Source of the DNA: Actinocrinis puniceicyclus | GTDB taxonomy: Bacteria; Actinomycetota; Actinomycetes; Streptomycetales; Catenulisporaceae | NCBI RefSeq assembly: GCF_018283645.1 | Contig: NZ_JAGSXH010000013.1 | Location: forward strand, 1-64,000 | Direction: 5' to 3' | DNA: 64,000 bases | Part shown: positions 36,395-43,543 of the stretch, in pieces | Layout of the letters: each line of letters opens with the position of its first letter | Position numbering within the stretch: the stretch's first letter is position 1 | The notes under the pieces: model-generated | The model's database searches: none | The model's input: the letters and a program-made list of their open reading frames with translations, nothing else | What the model was told of the DNA's origin: nothing | Program-made: the position numbers and the translations under genes

Positions 36395-36658
36395 GTGACC
36401 GAGCGCGAACTGTGGTCGGCAGCCCGCGCCGCCGACCATCTCGGCCTGGCCGGCACACACAGCGCCCGGCGCACCCTCTCCCGCTGGGGCGTACAGGCCG
36501 TGGCCTACGAGCGCGGCGAAAGCGGCCGCCTCGAAGCGCGCTACGACGCCCAGGAAGTGCGCGACAAGGCCGCCACCAGACCGGGGCGCGGCAAACGCAC
36601 CGATCTGATGCGAAAGGCCGCAGCCGAGGGAACCGACGGTGTAGCGTCTGACGCGTGA
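36395..36658 (+). CDS. small helix-turn-helix DNA-binding protein
   Basis: The 87-residue protein has LWSAARAADHLGLAG followed by SARRTLSRWGVQAVAYERGESG, the form of small winged-helix proteins common in actinobacterial phages and islands. The C-terminus is very basic. It starts at a GTG 54 bp after the GntR gene and may be in the same transcript. Confidence 0.68.
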   Translation: MTERELWSAARAADHLGLAGTHSARRTLSRWGVQAVAYERGESGRLEARYDAQEVRDKAATRPGRGKRTDLMRKAAAEGTDGVASDA

Positions 36659-36682
36659 TGGTCCCCGCGCAGGCGGGGTTCG

Positions 36683-36710
36683 CGCCCCGGCAGGGAAACC
36701 GGCCGGGGCG
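36683..36710 (+). terminator. probable rho-independent terminator
   Basis: A 9-bp perfect stem (CGCCCCGGC / GCCGGGGCG) with a 10-base loop is followed by TTCT. It ends the rightward GntR/HTH transcript 25 bp after its last stop. Confidence 0.6.
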
Positions 36711-36795
36711 TTCTGCTGCCGCCTGGCCGTGCTACGGCCGAGCACCGCGCGGCACGCCACTCACCGCGAGCTAGGGCCGTGGCGACGTAGCGGCA

Positions 36796-37428
36796 TTACG
36801 GTCGACGTCCCTCGGGCTGCGCAAGCAGCCGTGCCTTCGCGACAACGAATTCGCGGTCGCTGAGGCCCCCGTCAGAATGCAGTTTCGCCAGCCGTTCGAG
36901 CTCTCCTGCAAGATCCCGGGCGCCGGCAGCCGGCTGCTTGGCGAGCGCACCGGAACGCGTGTTGTAGGCGGCGACGAAGCGGCGTGCCTGGTCGCCGAGC
37001 GTCGGCGCGATTTTCCGCACCAGCTGGAAACCATCACCCTCGACCGTCAGATACAACTCGCGGTTGTCGATCTTCTTTCGCGCGCCGAGTGCGAACACGC
37101 CGAGTGTCACCAGCCTCGTCACGGTGATGCGGCTGGTGAGCTGCCCCTCGGTTTCGATGCGCATCACCGAGCCTGTGAAGCGTCCCCTCGCCTGTCCGGC
37201 GACCGAGACCGTGTCGGCGGCCAGATCGAGTACGACCCCGAATTCCCGTGCCCTCTGCGCGAGGTTGTGATCCGGATCGGTGCGCCCCAGAGGCTGCTGC
37301 CCGGCGCCGGCAGCCCGGGCGGTCGCAGCTCGCTGATCTGCCTCGTTACCAGCACGCACATACCAGAGGATCGTGAGTACGAGGATGAGTACGAGCCCGA
37401 TGATAATGCCGATACCTGCGCCGTTCAT
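36796..37428 (-). CDS. membrane-anchored protein with C-terminal SHOCT domain
   Basis: The 210-residue protein has one N-terminal helix (GIGIIIGLVLILVLTILWYV), a central PH-like beta region (GRFTGSVMRIETEGQ) and a C-terminal SHOCT motif (LERLAKLHSDGGLSDREFVVAKARLL). ATG 37428 follows GGGAG. It is transcribed after, but separated by a terminator from, the lysis genes. SHOCT proteins are common on mobile elements; their role is unclear. Confidence 0.78.
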   Translation of the reverse strand: MNGAGIGIIIGLVLILVLTILWYVRAGNEADQRAATARAAGAGQQPLGRTDPDHNLAQRAREFGVVLDLAADTVSVAGQARGRFTGSVMRIETEGQLTSRITVTRLVTLGVFALGARKKIDNRELYLTVEGDGFQLVRKIAPTLGDQARRFVAAYNTRSGALAKQPAAGARDLAGELERLAKLHSDGGLSDREFVVAKARLLAQPEGRRP

Positions 37429-37537
37429 GATTGCTCCCGCCCTTGAGTGCTGTACAGCGCACGGTACCGCTCTCATCACCGCTCGTCAGGCAGTCGCCGG
37501 AAGCTGCGCACCGGGGTGTCGGCAGGTGAATTCGGCC

Positions 37538-37567
37538 ATTCACGATTCACGATTCACGAATCGTGAG
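37538..37567. repeat. three ATTCACG direct repeats joined to an inverted copy
   Basis: ATTCACG occurs in tandem at 37538, 37545 and 37552, and the next bases AATCGTGAG form the inverse of the last copy (CACGATTC/GAATCGTG). It lies about 110 bp upstream of the SHOCT gene and just past the operon terminator, a position for an operator. Confidence 0.75.
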
Positions 37568-37572
37568 ACGAC

Positions 37573-37613
37573 AAAAAACGCCCCGCACTCCCTCACGGGA
37601 GGCGGGGCGTTCT
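37573..37613 (-). terminator. strong intrinsic terminator of the leftward prophage operon
   Basis: AACGCCCCGC and GCGGGGCGTT form a stem, extended by TCCC/GGGA after a small bulge. On the minus strand the stem is followed by TTTTTTG, the expected U-tract. It begins about 12 bp past the stop of the last operon gene (37625). Confidence 0.9.
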
Positions 37614-37624
37614 TGCCGTGCCAG

Positions 37625-37963
37625 TCAGTGTGCTGCGTTGTCTTCACCGGAGGCGTGCGGTGGTTGATGGTCCTCGGATGGGCACCGTGCGCGCTGCACG
37701 CGCCAGAGCACGACCAGCCGCCACAGCAGGATCACGCCGATCGCATTGAGGGACCCGCGGTCGTACCAGCGGAACCAGCGCCGGGTAAGCGCGAGTCCGG
37801 CGGCGTAGTGCAGCACTGCCGGCAGTAGCGCCAGGGCGATGGCGACGGCGAGCGAGACCATGGATCGGCCTACCGGGGTGCGCCACCAGCGGGCCATGGC
37901 CGTGTAGCCGGCGATGTACACCAGCGCCGCGGCGAACGGGAAACACACCGACCAGCTATCCAC
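37625..37963 (-). CDS. small membrane protein at the end of the lysis region
   Basis: The 112-residue protein has three hydrophobic segments (about 6-25, 34-57, 73-88) and a polar C-terminus. Its ATG overlaps the upstream gene. Position in the lysis region makes a holin or spanin-like accessory role possible, but no family is recognised. Confidence 0.6.
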   Translation of the reverse strand: MDSWSVCFPFAAALVYIAGYTAMARWWRTPVGRSMVSLAVAIALALLPAVLHYAAGLALTRRWFRWYDRGSLNAIGVILLWRLVVLWRVQRARCPSEDHQPPHASGEDNAAH

Positions 37964-38159
37964 GTCGCTGCTCCTGCAGCAGCTGCGCGACGCGCTCGCT
38001 GAAATGATTCACCTCGCGGATCGCGCGCAGCCGTGCGACCAGGTCCGCTACCTCGGGTCCGGAGCGGGCGCTCTCCTGCAGGGCGGCGCGGGCGTCGCGT
38101 ACCGCGAGCGCTGATGCGTCCGCGGGCTGCCGGCGGTGCCTACGCCACGGCGCTCGCAT
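37956..38159 (-). CDS. small basic phage protein (DUF7620-like)
   Basis: The 67-residue product (DARAALQESARSGPEVADLVARLRAIREVNHFSERV) looks like a small protein found beside lysis genes of actinobacteriophages. ATG 38159 follows GGAGGG. It is highly charged, with a predicted helical region. The family name is a resemblance only. Confidence 0.65.
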   Translation of the reverse strand: MRAPWRRHRRQPADASALAVRDARAALQESARSGPEVADLVARLRAIREVNHFSERVAQLLQEQRRG

Positions 38160-38430
38160 CTGGGTTCCCTCCGGCTGGAGCCACGGGAAGTGCGGTGAGA
38201 ACAGCGGTCGCCGTGCGCGCCGCTTCGATACCGGCAGCGGCGTGTATGGCCAGGCGCTCGCGTGCCTCGCGCTCGAGCTCATAGGCGCTCCTCCATCGAT
38301 CCGCCTCGGCGCGGGCGTCGCGCAGCATCCGGTAGGGCACCAGACGCCCGGTCAGGATCAGCAGCACGACGATGGCCAGCAGGCTACCCGCGCTGGCCTG
38401 CCACAACGAGATCCCCGTCAATACCCCCAC
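38140..38430 (-). CDS. single-pass membrane protein with coiled coil, lysis region
   Basis: The 96-residue protein has one helix (ASAGSLLAIVVLLILTGRLV) followed by a charged coiled-coil segment (RDARAEADRWRSAYELEREAR). This form is frequent beside holin genes in actinobacteriophages. It starts with GTG behind GGAAAGGG and overlaps the next gene by 20 bases. Confidence 0.65.
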   Translation of the reverse strand: MGVLTGISLWQASAGSLLAIVVLLILTGRLVPYRMLRDARAEADRWRSAYELEREARERLAIHAAAGIEAARTATAVLTALPVAPAGGNPDASAVA

Positions 38431-38457
38431 CCCTTTCCGTGCGCAGGCGTCGGGCCG

Positions 38458-38742
38458 TCAGCCGGTGCGCGGCGCCTGTTCGTGGCCGTCCGCGACGCAC
38501 TGCGCCGCCTGCACGCCCATCGTCTTGCGCCACTGGCGGAATGCCGTCTCGGCGGATCCTGCGAGCACCGACCAGAGGGCGACCCATCCGGTGACGTGCG
38601 CGCCGGAGAGCAGCTGCGAGCCGAGCGCGTACGCGAACACCCGCAGGAATCGCTTGATCTGCTCAGGGAGATGGGAGCGCCGCGCTTCGAGGGCCAGGCC
38701 CTCGCGCAGGGGCGCCGGCTGTGGCAGCCCGCTGCCGGCCAT
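38458..38742 (-). CDS. putative holin
   Basis: The 94-residue protein begins two bases after the endolysin stop. It has two hydrophobic stretches (FLRVFAYALGSQLLSG and GWVALWSVLAGSAETAF) separated by a short turn, and charged ends. Size, helices and position next to the lysin fit a holin; there is no sequence signature. Confidence 0.55.
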   Translation of the reverse strand: MAGSGLPQPAPLREGLALEARRSHLPEQIKRFLRVFAYALGSQLLSGAHVTGWVALWSVLAGSAETAFRQWRKTMGVQAAQCVADGHEQAPRTG

Positions 38743-38744
38743 GC

Positions 38745-39632
38745 TCAGCCCTTGGCCAGGTCGGCGCCGATGCGCGCGGTCACGGCGGAGGCGAGCTGGC
38801 CGACGTTCACGGCCGCCTGCGCGGACATGGCCACGAACAGCTCGTGCAGCGACGCGGAGATCGGGCGCTCAGGGATCCCCGGCACGAGTTGTTTGATCGC
38901 CTCTACGTCGGAGGGAGTGGCGACGTGCCCGTACCGGCCCGCGCTGTCGCGGTACCAGATGCCGTAGGCGGCGCCGCCCGCGGCGGGCTGAACGTCGAAC
39001 AATACGTCCTGCATGATCATGATCTCCTGGAGGTGTTGGGGGTTCGGCACGACGGGTGTCCTGCCCGGCTGCCATTGGCCGACGTCCGGGACGAGGGCCT
39101 CGTCCACGTCGACCTGCACGCCGCCGACGGTGGCGCTGCCGGTCTGGCGGATCGTGTCGCGCGGGTCCCACTGGCCGCCCGACCAGGCTGAGGTCTGCCA
39201 TGTCCATGCGGCGGCGCCGTTGTCGCGGGCGATCCGCACCGGGTAGTAGCCGCCGTACTCGCCCACGTCGCCGGCGCCGAGTACGGATGCCGCGCCGCGC
39301 AGGTAGTCGGTGACCGCGGCCTCCTGCGCCGGGGTCACATCCCAGTCGGCCGAGAAATAGATCGGCCGGCCCCGCGGCATTCCGGCCGCGGTCGCCTGCC
39401 GCAGCGCGAGCTGCGCGTCCGCTACGCCCCCGGCGTAGCCGCGCAGCATGTCCTGAGCGCCGTACTCCCAGTTCGCCACGACCCAGACGTCGTGTGCCGC
39501 AAGGGACGCGGCCTCGGACAGCGTGAGGTTCTTTGTGGCGTCGCGGCTCAGGTACCGGCATGCGAACTGGTAGCCGGCCGCGGCGAGGGCGGCCGGGTCG
39601 GGGTGCTGCCATGCGTAGTCGATGCCGAGCAC
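38745..39632 (-). CDS. phage endolysin with DUF1906-like glycoside hydrolase domain
   Basis: The 295-residue protein starts VLGIDYAWQHPDPAAL and contains GYQFACRYLS, the TLSEAASLAAHDVWVVANWEYGA region and YFSADWDVT, the pattern of DUF1906 (Rv2525c-like) glycoside-hydrolase-like domains, with acidic residues in the TIM-barrel strands. A C-terminal extension of about 80 residues may bind the wall. GTG 39632 follows GAGGAGGCCC. It would degrade peptidoglycan for release. Confidence 0.8.
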   Translation of the reverse strand: MLGIDYAWQHPDPAALAAAGYQFACRYLSRDATKNLTLSEAASLAAHDVWVVANWEYGAQDMLRGYAGGVADAQLALRQATAAGMPRGRPIYFSADWDVTPAQEAAVTDYLRGAASVLGAGDVGEYGGYYPVRIARDNGAAAWTWQTSAWSGGQWDPRDTIRQTGSATVGGVQVDVDEALVPDVGQWQPGRTPVVPNPQHLQEIMIMQDVLFDVQPAAGGAAYGIWYRDSAGRYGHVATPSDVEAIKQLVPGIPERPISASLHELFVAMSAQAAVNVGQLASAVTARIGADLAKG

Positions 39633-39655
39633 CGGGCCTCCTCGGAGCCGAAGGA

Positions 39656-40429
39656 TCAGGACTGGAGTCCGTAGGACGTGTAGACGGTGGCGGCCAGGGC
39701 GCCGGCGCCCCCGGTGATCTGCCCCTGCAGCTGTAGCTGCAGGGTGTCCAGATGGTTGCCGCCGATCGCGGCCGGCCCGATCGCCCAGGTGGCGCCCCCC
39801 GGAGCGCTGGAGACGGTGACCGTCGAGCCGATCTGCACGCCGTTGACGTAGTCCCACAGGCGCAGCTGCCCGGTCACGCCGCTGGGCGTGGTGGCCGCGC
39901 CGGCCACCAGCAGCCGCGGCTGCTGCTTGGGTACCTGGGCGACGAGCAGGTTCGTCCAGGCGCCCGCGGCCGTGGAAGGCCACAGGGACGCCGCGTCCGG
40001 CGCCCACGGGAAAGACAGGTACGGGCGCCCGATGCCCTGGGCCGCCACGCCGTCATCGGTCCACAGCGTGTTCCCCGCGGCGTCGTAGAGGCCGGCGGTC
40101 TGCGGCGGGGCGCCCAGCGGGCTGTAGACGCTGAAGGCGAGCTGCCCCGGTGTCCCGTCGGGATTCTGGCGGTTGATCAGGAACGCGTATTGCGTGGCGC
40201 CGCTGATCGGCTCGGTGACCTTGCCTAGGGTCATCAAGTAGTTGCCGTACTCGTCGATGACGTTGAGCGACCCTTCGGCTGCGACGTTCAGGCCGCCGTC
40301 GCCGACGGTGGCCGCCTCCAGGCGCTTTGCCGCCCGCAGCTCCCTGACCTGGCGTTCGAGGTCGGCCAGGCGCCGGTTGAGGCCGCCGGGGTCGAGGTGG
40401 TCGGCGATGCCGTTGGTGGCCGAGGGCAT
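39656..40429 (-). CDS. minor tail protein / tail fibre
   Basis: The 257-residue protein opens with a heptad-like segment (LNRRLADLERQVRELRAA), then beta-rich domains with repeated G/N/T patterns (IDEYGNYLMTLGK). This matches receptor-binding or fibre proteins at the tail tip of siphoviruses. It begins one base after the upstream gene stop. Confidence 0.72.
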   Translation of the reverse strand: MPSATNGIADHLDPGGLNRRLADLERQVRELRAAKRLEAATVGDGGLNVAAEGSLNVIDEYGNYLMTLGKVTEPISGATQYAFLINRQNPDGTPGQLAFSVYSPLGAPPQTAGLYDAAGNTLWTDDGVAAQGIGRPYLSFPWAPDAASLWPSTAAGAWTNLLVAQVPKQQPRLLVAGAATTPSGVTGQLRLWDYVNGVQIGSTVTVSSAPGGATWAIGPAAIGGNHLDTLQLQLQGQITGGAGALAATVYTSYGLQS

Positions 40430-40430
40430 G

Positions 40431-41579
40431 TCAGCTCCCTGCCAGGACGGGGGTGAGTTTGTTGCCGGCGAAGTCGAGAGACCAGCCCAGTGCGCGCAGG
40501 TTGACCTGCACGCCGTTCGGGTGCCCGGGCGCGATGATCTGGCCGCCGGCCGGGGACGGGTCGACCTGGAGTGCGACGGTGTCGCCCAGGCCCCAGTCGG
40601 TGCCCACGCGGGGCGCCTGCGATGCCGCGGCGTCCAGGGTCCAGATGCTGGTGCCGGCGCCCATCACGGCGACCGCCTGGGTGGCCGCGGCGGTGAGCAC
40701 GGCGGGGTCGGTGGTGGCCTGGTTCGGCGTCCAGCGGTGGTCCCAGCGCGGCCAGCCCTGCGCGATCAGCGGGCTGAGGACGTCGCCGGAGGTTGCCCGG
40801 GTGGCGCCCTCGCCGTTGCCGTAGGCGCGCGCCGCGGTCGCTCCCTTGCCGCTGGTGTAGTCCTCGGTCTGGGTGTACGAGATCACGCAGCCGGGCAGCT
40901 CGAACACGGCGTTCGGAGTGCTGCTGTGCACGCCCAGCGTGTGCCGGATGCGCGCGATCAGGTCGAACGAGGTCATGGTGGAGTCCGACCAGGCGACGTC
41001 GATCGTGATCTCCGGCGAGCCGGTCTGCATCAGCGACGTCAGCGCACTGAGGATGCTGGTGTCGTTGCTGTCGGCGTAGGTCTCGCTGATCAGCGTCCCG
41101 CTCGCGACCGCGTCGACGATCAGGCCTAGGCCGTCGACCGCGCAGTCGCCGATCAGACCGGCGCCGACCACGCTGCACTCGTCCACAGCGCTCCAGGTGT
41201 GGTCTGAGGCGTAGCGCCGGTCGAGGTACGCCTCCGGGGTGACCAGGCTGAGGGCCGCGGTCGGTGCGCTGCCGCGGGCGCGCCCGATGACCAGCCCGGC
41301 CCAGATCGGGGTCTCGTCGACGACGCAGACCACCATGGTGCGGCCCGGTTCGGTGTCCTCGATCCAGCCGGAGGGCGCGCCGCTGATGGTCAGCTGCGCG
41401 CTGGTGGACATCGGCTGCCCGACGACCCGGGCGATCGGTGACGGGACGAGCGGCAGCTCGTCGAGTACGGCGCCGGTCGCGGCGTCGGCGGCGTACCAGA
41501 CGGGCACCAGCGGCGGCGGATCGCTGCGGGTGAGCGGGACCACGCCCGCGGCCGGCGAGAGGGCGAGTTCGAGGGTCAT
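40431..41579 (-). CDS. minor tail protein, baseplate hub-like
   Basis: The 382-residue protein resembles the hub-like minor tail proteins of actinobacteriophages (the ReqiPepy6 gp37-like type): beta strands with SAQLTISGAPSGWIEDTEPGRTMVVCVVDETPIWAGLVIG near the N-terminus, a middle domain with long strands (VISYTQTEDYTSG) and a final beta domain. No enzymatic motif is seen. It follows the fibre-like gene with no gap. Confidence 0.72.
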   Translation of the reverse strand: MTLELALSPAAGVVPLTRSDPPPLVPVWYAADAATGAVLDELPLVPSPIARVVGQPMSTSAQLTISGAPSGWIEDTEPGRTMVVCVVDETPIWAGLVIGRARGSAPTAALSLVTPEAYLDRRYASDHTWSAVDECSVVGAGLIGDCAVDGLGLIVDAVASGTLISETYADSNDTSILSALTSLMQTGSPEITIDVAWSDSTMTSFDLIARIRHTLGVHSSTPNAVFELPGCVISYTQTEDYTSGKGATAARAYGNGEGATRATSGDVLSPLIAQGWPRWDHRWTPNQATTDPAVLTAAATQAVAVMGAGTSIWTLDAAASQAPRVGTDWGLGDTVALQVDPSPAGGQIIAPGHPNGVQVNLRALGWSLDFAGNKLTPVLAGS

Positions 41580-42650
41580 CTATACCCCGATGTCGTCGAG
41601 CCAGAGCACGTTGGCGCCTCCCGGGATCGCGACGATGCCGCTGCCGGACGACAGGTTGTAGGTCAGGGCCAGGGTGTAGGTGCCGCCACCGGGGCTCACG
41701 AACTCGTCGGCGACCTGGTAGGGCTGTGCCCCGTCAGCCACCTGGGTCACGGTGATGACGTTGGTGGCGCCCACGGCGCCGGCGGGCATGGATGCGCCGG
41801 CGATGTAGTACAGGCCGAGCGCGGCTCTCAAGCCGGTGACGGAGTCGGTGATGTTGCCGGATGCCCACAGGCGGTAGCGGCGCCCGGAGGTGAGGGTCGT
41901 CGTGAGGGTGTTGTAGACCACCGGGGTCGAGCTGCCGGAGTTCGCCCCCGCGCTGGTGATCTTCTTGTAGGCCATGCGGCCGCGCGGGTAGGAGTCCGGG
42001 ACGATCGGGTGCCACGCGCTGGTGTCCCAGATCTCCAGCGGCCCGGGCTGGACGGTCAGCGAACGGTCGGCGCGCCAGCGTACCTGGCCGTTCTCCGGGC
42101 TGCCGGGCTGCCCATCGGTCAGCGCGGGGATGATGCCGCCGGTGGCGGCGGTGTACGGCATGACGCCGGCCTGGGTGACCGTGGGCGAACCGGACGCGGG
42201 AACGTACGCGGTGCAGATGGCGAAACCGGACCGGCCTGCCGGGATGGTCGGGGCGACCGGCGACCCCGACGGGGTGCCCGGCAGATAGACGAACGTCGCC
42301 TGTACCGCGCCGCTGGCGTCGACCTCGTTGTCCTGGAGCCACAGATAGATCAGGTCGATACGGTCCTGGGCGCTGGCGGCGTTCAGGACCTGTGTGACCG
42401 TGGCACTCGAGTAGACCGGGTAGGCGCCCTGGGTGCCGCTGGTGGCGCCCTGCACGACGCCGCGGCCGGCGCCGATGCTGACCGTCGTGCCGGCGATCGA
42501 GGCGGCGAAACTGTCGATGCTCAGCGCGCCACTGCGCACGGTCAGCGCACCGGAGGAGACGTAGAGCCCTGAGTAGGCCAGGCGCCACTGTCCGGCGCTG
42601 AACGAGGGCGAGCCGCTGACGGCGTCGGAGAGCACCGGTCCGAGGGTCAT
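41580..42650 (-). CDS. minor tail / tail-tip protein
   Basis: The 356-residue beta-rich protein starts with a region common to actinobacteriophage tail proteins (GQWRLAYSGLYVSSGALTVRSGALSIDSFAASIAGTTVSIGAGRGVVQG) and continues with a jelly-roll-like C-terminus (GGTYTLALTYNLSSG). It probably forms part of the tail tip. It starts two bases after the Dit-like gene. Confidence 0.72.
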   Translation of the reverse strand: MTLGPVLSDAVSGSPSFSAGQWRLAYSGLYVSSGALTVRSGALSIDSFAASIAGTTVSIGAGRGVVQGATSGTQGAYPVYSSATVTQVLNAASAQDRIDLIYLWLQDNEVDASGAVQATFVYLPGTPSGSPVAPTIPAGRSGFAICTAYVPASGSPTVTQAGVMPYTAATGGIIPALTDGQPGSPENGQVRWRADRSLTVQPGPLEIWDTSAWHPIVPDSYPRGRMAYKKITSAGANSGSSTPVVYNTLTTTLTSGRRYRLWASGNITDSVTGLRAALGLYYIAGASMPAGAVGATNVITVTQVADGAQPYQVADEFVSPGGGTYTLALTYNLSSGSGIVAIPGGANVLWLDDIGV

Positions 42651-42652
42651 CT

Positions 42653-43522
42653 CTACTCCCAGGCGTCGTACCAGCTGGCCGTGAGGATCGGCGCGCCGGT
42701 GGTCGAATTGGCGTTGAAGTACAGGGCGGCCGTGGTGACGTCGGCGCGGGGCGGGATCTGCGGCCAGCCACCGGCGACGGTGAGCAGGCCGCGGCGTGAC
42801 GCGGTGCCGTTGATGATCGCGGTGTGCCGGTCGCAGTCCAGGTCCAGGTAGTCGAGGGCCTGCAGCGTCCCGTTGTAGATCAGCTGCTGCACGCTACCGT
42901 CAGGGTCCTGCAGCGTCACCACGGGTGTGACGCAGGGCCCGGTGATGCGCAGCATCGGGCGTGACCCGACCGTGCCGATGTTGGCCACCGGGATCTGCCC
43001 GGAGCTGACCGTCGCGTCGAACACCAGCGGGAACGCGGCGGGGAAGGTCAGGCCGCCGATCACGCTGGGCAGACCGCAGCTGCCGGTGTAGCCGGTCGCG
43101 CTGTAGAGCCGCGGGTCCGCAGCGACCAGCGACAGGCTCACCTCGGCGCTGGTGCCGTATTTGGTCACCAGTGGCTCGCCCTGCCGCTGGACGGTGCGTG
43201 TGCGGTCGTAGCCGGCTTCCTGCACGCGCATCGTCGTCGCGGTCAGCGACGCCGCGGCCTTGAGCGCCTCGACCGCCGTGTCGCGCAGTGCCGCCGTCGG
43301 CGCCTGGATCGTGACGGCCGGGGTCAGCGGCTTCGGTGTCAGCCAGCTGCCGCTCGCGTAGCCGCCGTGGTCGGACTGGCGCTGCACGACCTGCTGCGTG
43401 GTCGCGGCCCCGCCGCTCCAGCCTCCGGTGCTGGTGACGATCCACGCGACGCCATTGTCGTCGATCACGTTGAGCGGCAGGTCGCCGAGCCAGGTCGGGT
43501 CTCCGTCCAGCGCCGTGGGCAT
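42653..43522 (-). CDS. distal tail (Dit-like) protein
   Basis: The 289-residue protein lies directly after the tape measure gene, the standard Dit position. It has a DDNGVAWIVTSTGGW start, a QRQGEPLVTKYGTSAEVSLSLVAADPRLYS segment and a C-terminal beta domain ending DAWE, matching siphovirus distal tail proteins. It would join tail tube to tail tip. Confidence 0.78.
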   Translation of the reverse strand: MPTALDGDPTWLGDLPLNVIDDNGVAWIVTSTGGWSGGAATTQQVVQRQSDHGGYASGSWLTPKPLTPAVTIQAPTAALRDTAVEALKAAASLTATTMRVQEAGYDRTRTVQRQGEPLVTKYGTSAEVSLSLVAADPRLYSATGYTGSCGLPSVIGGLTFPAAFPLVFDATVSSGQIPVANIGTVGSRPMLRITGPCVTPVVTLQDPDGSVQQLIYNGTLQALDYLDLDCDRHTAIINGTASRRGLLTVAGGWPQIPPRADVTTAALYFNANSTTGAPILTASWYDAWE

Positions 43523-43543
43523 GCATCCTCCCGGGATGGTGGA

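Noticed and set aside
36661-36683. A GTCCCCGCGCAGGCGGGG word resembling a type I-E CRISPR repeat
   Set aside because: It occurs once, with no second repeat within spacer distance and no cas genes; it is a simple GC-rich hairpin beside a terminator.
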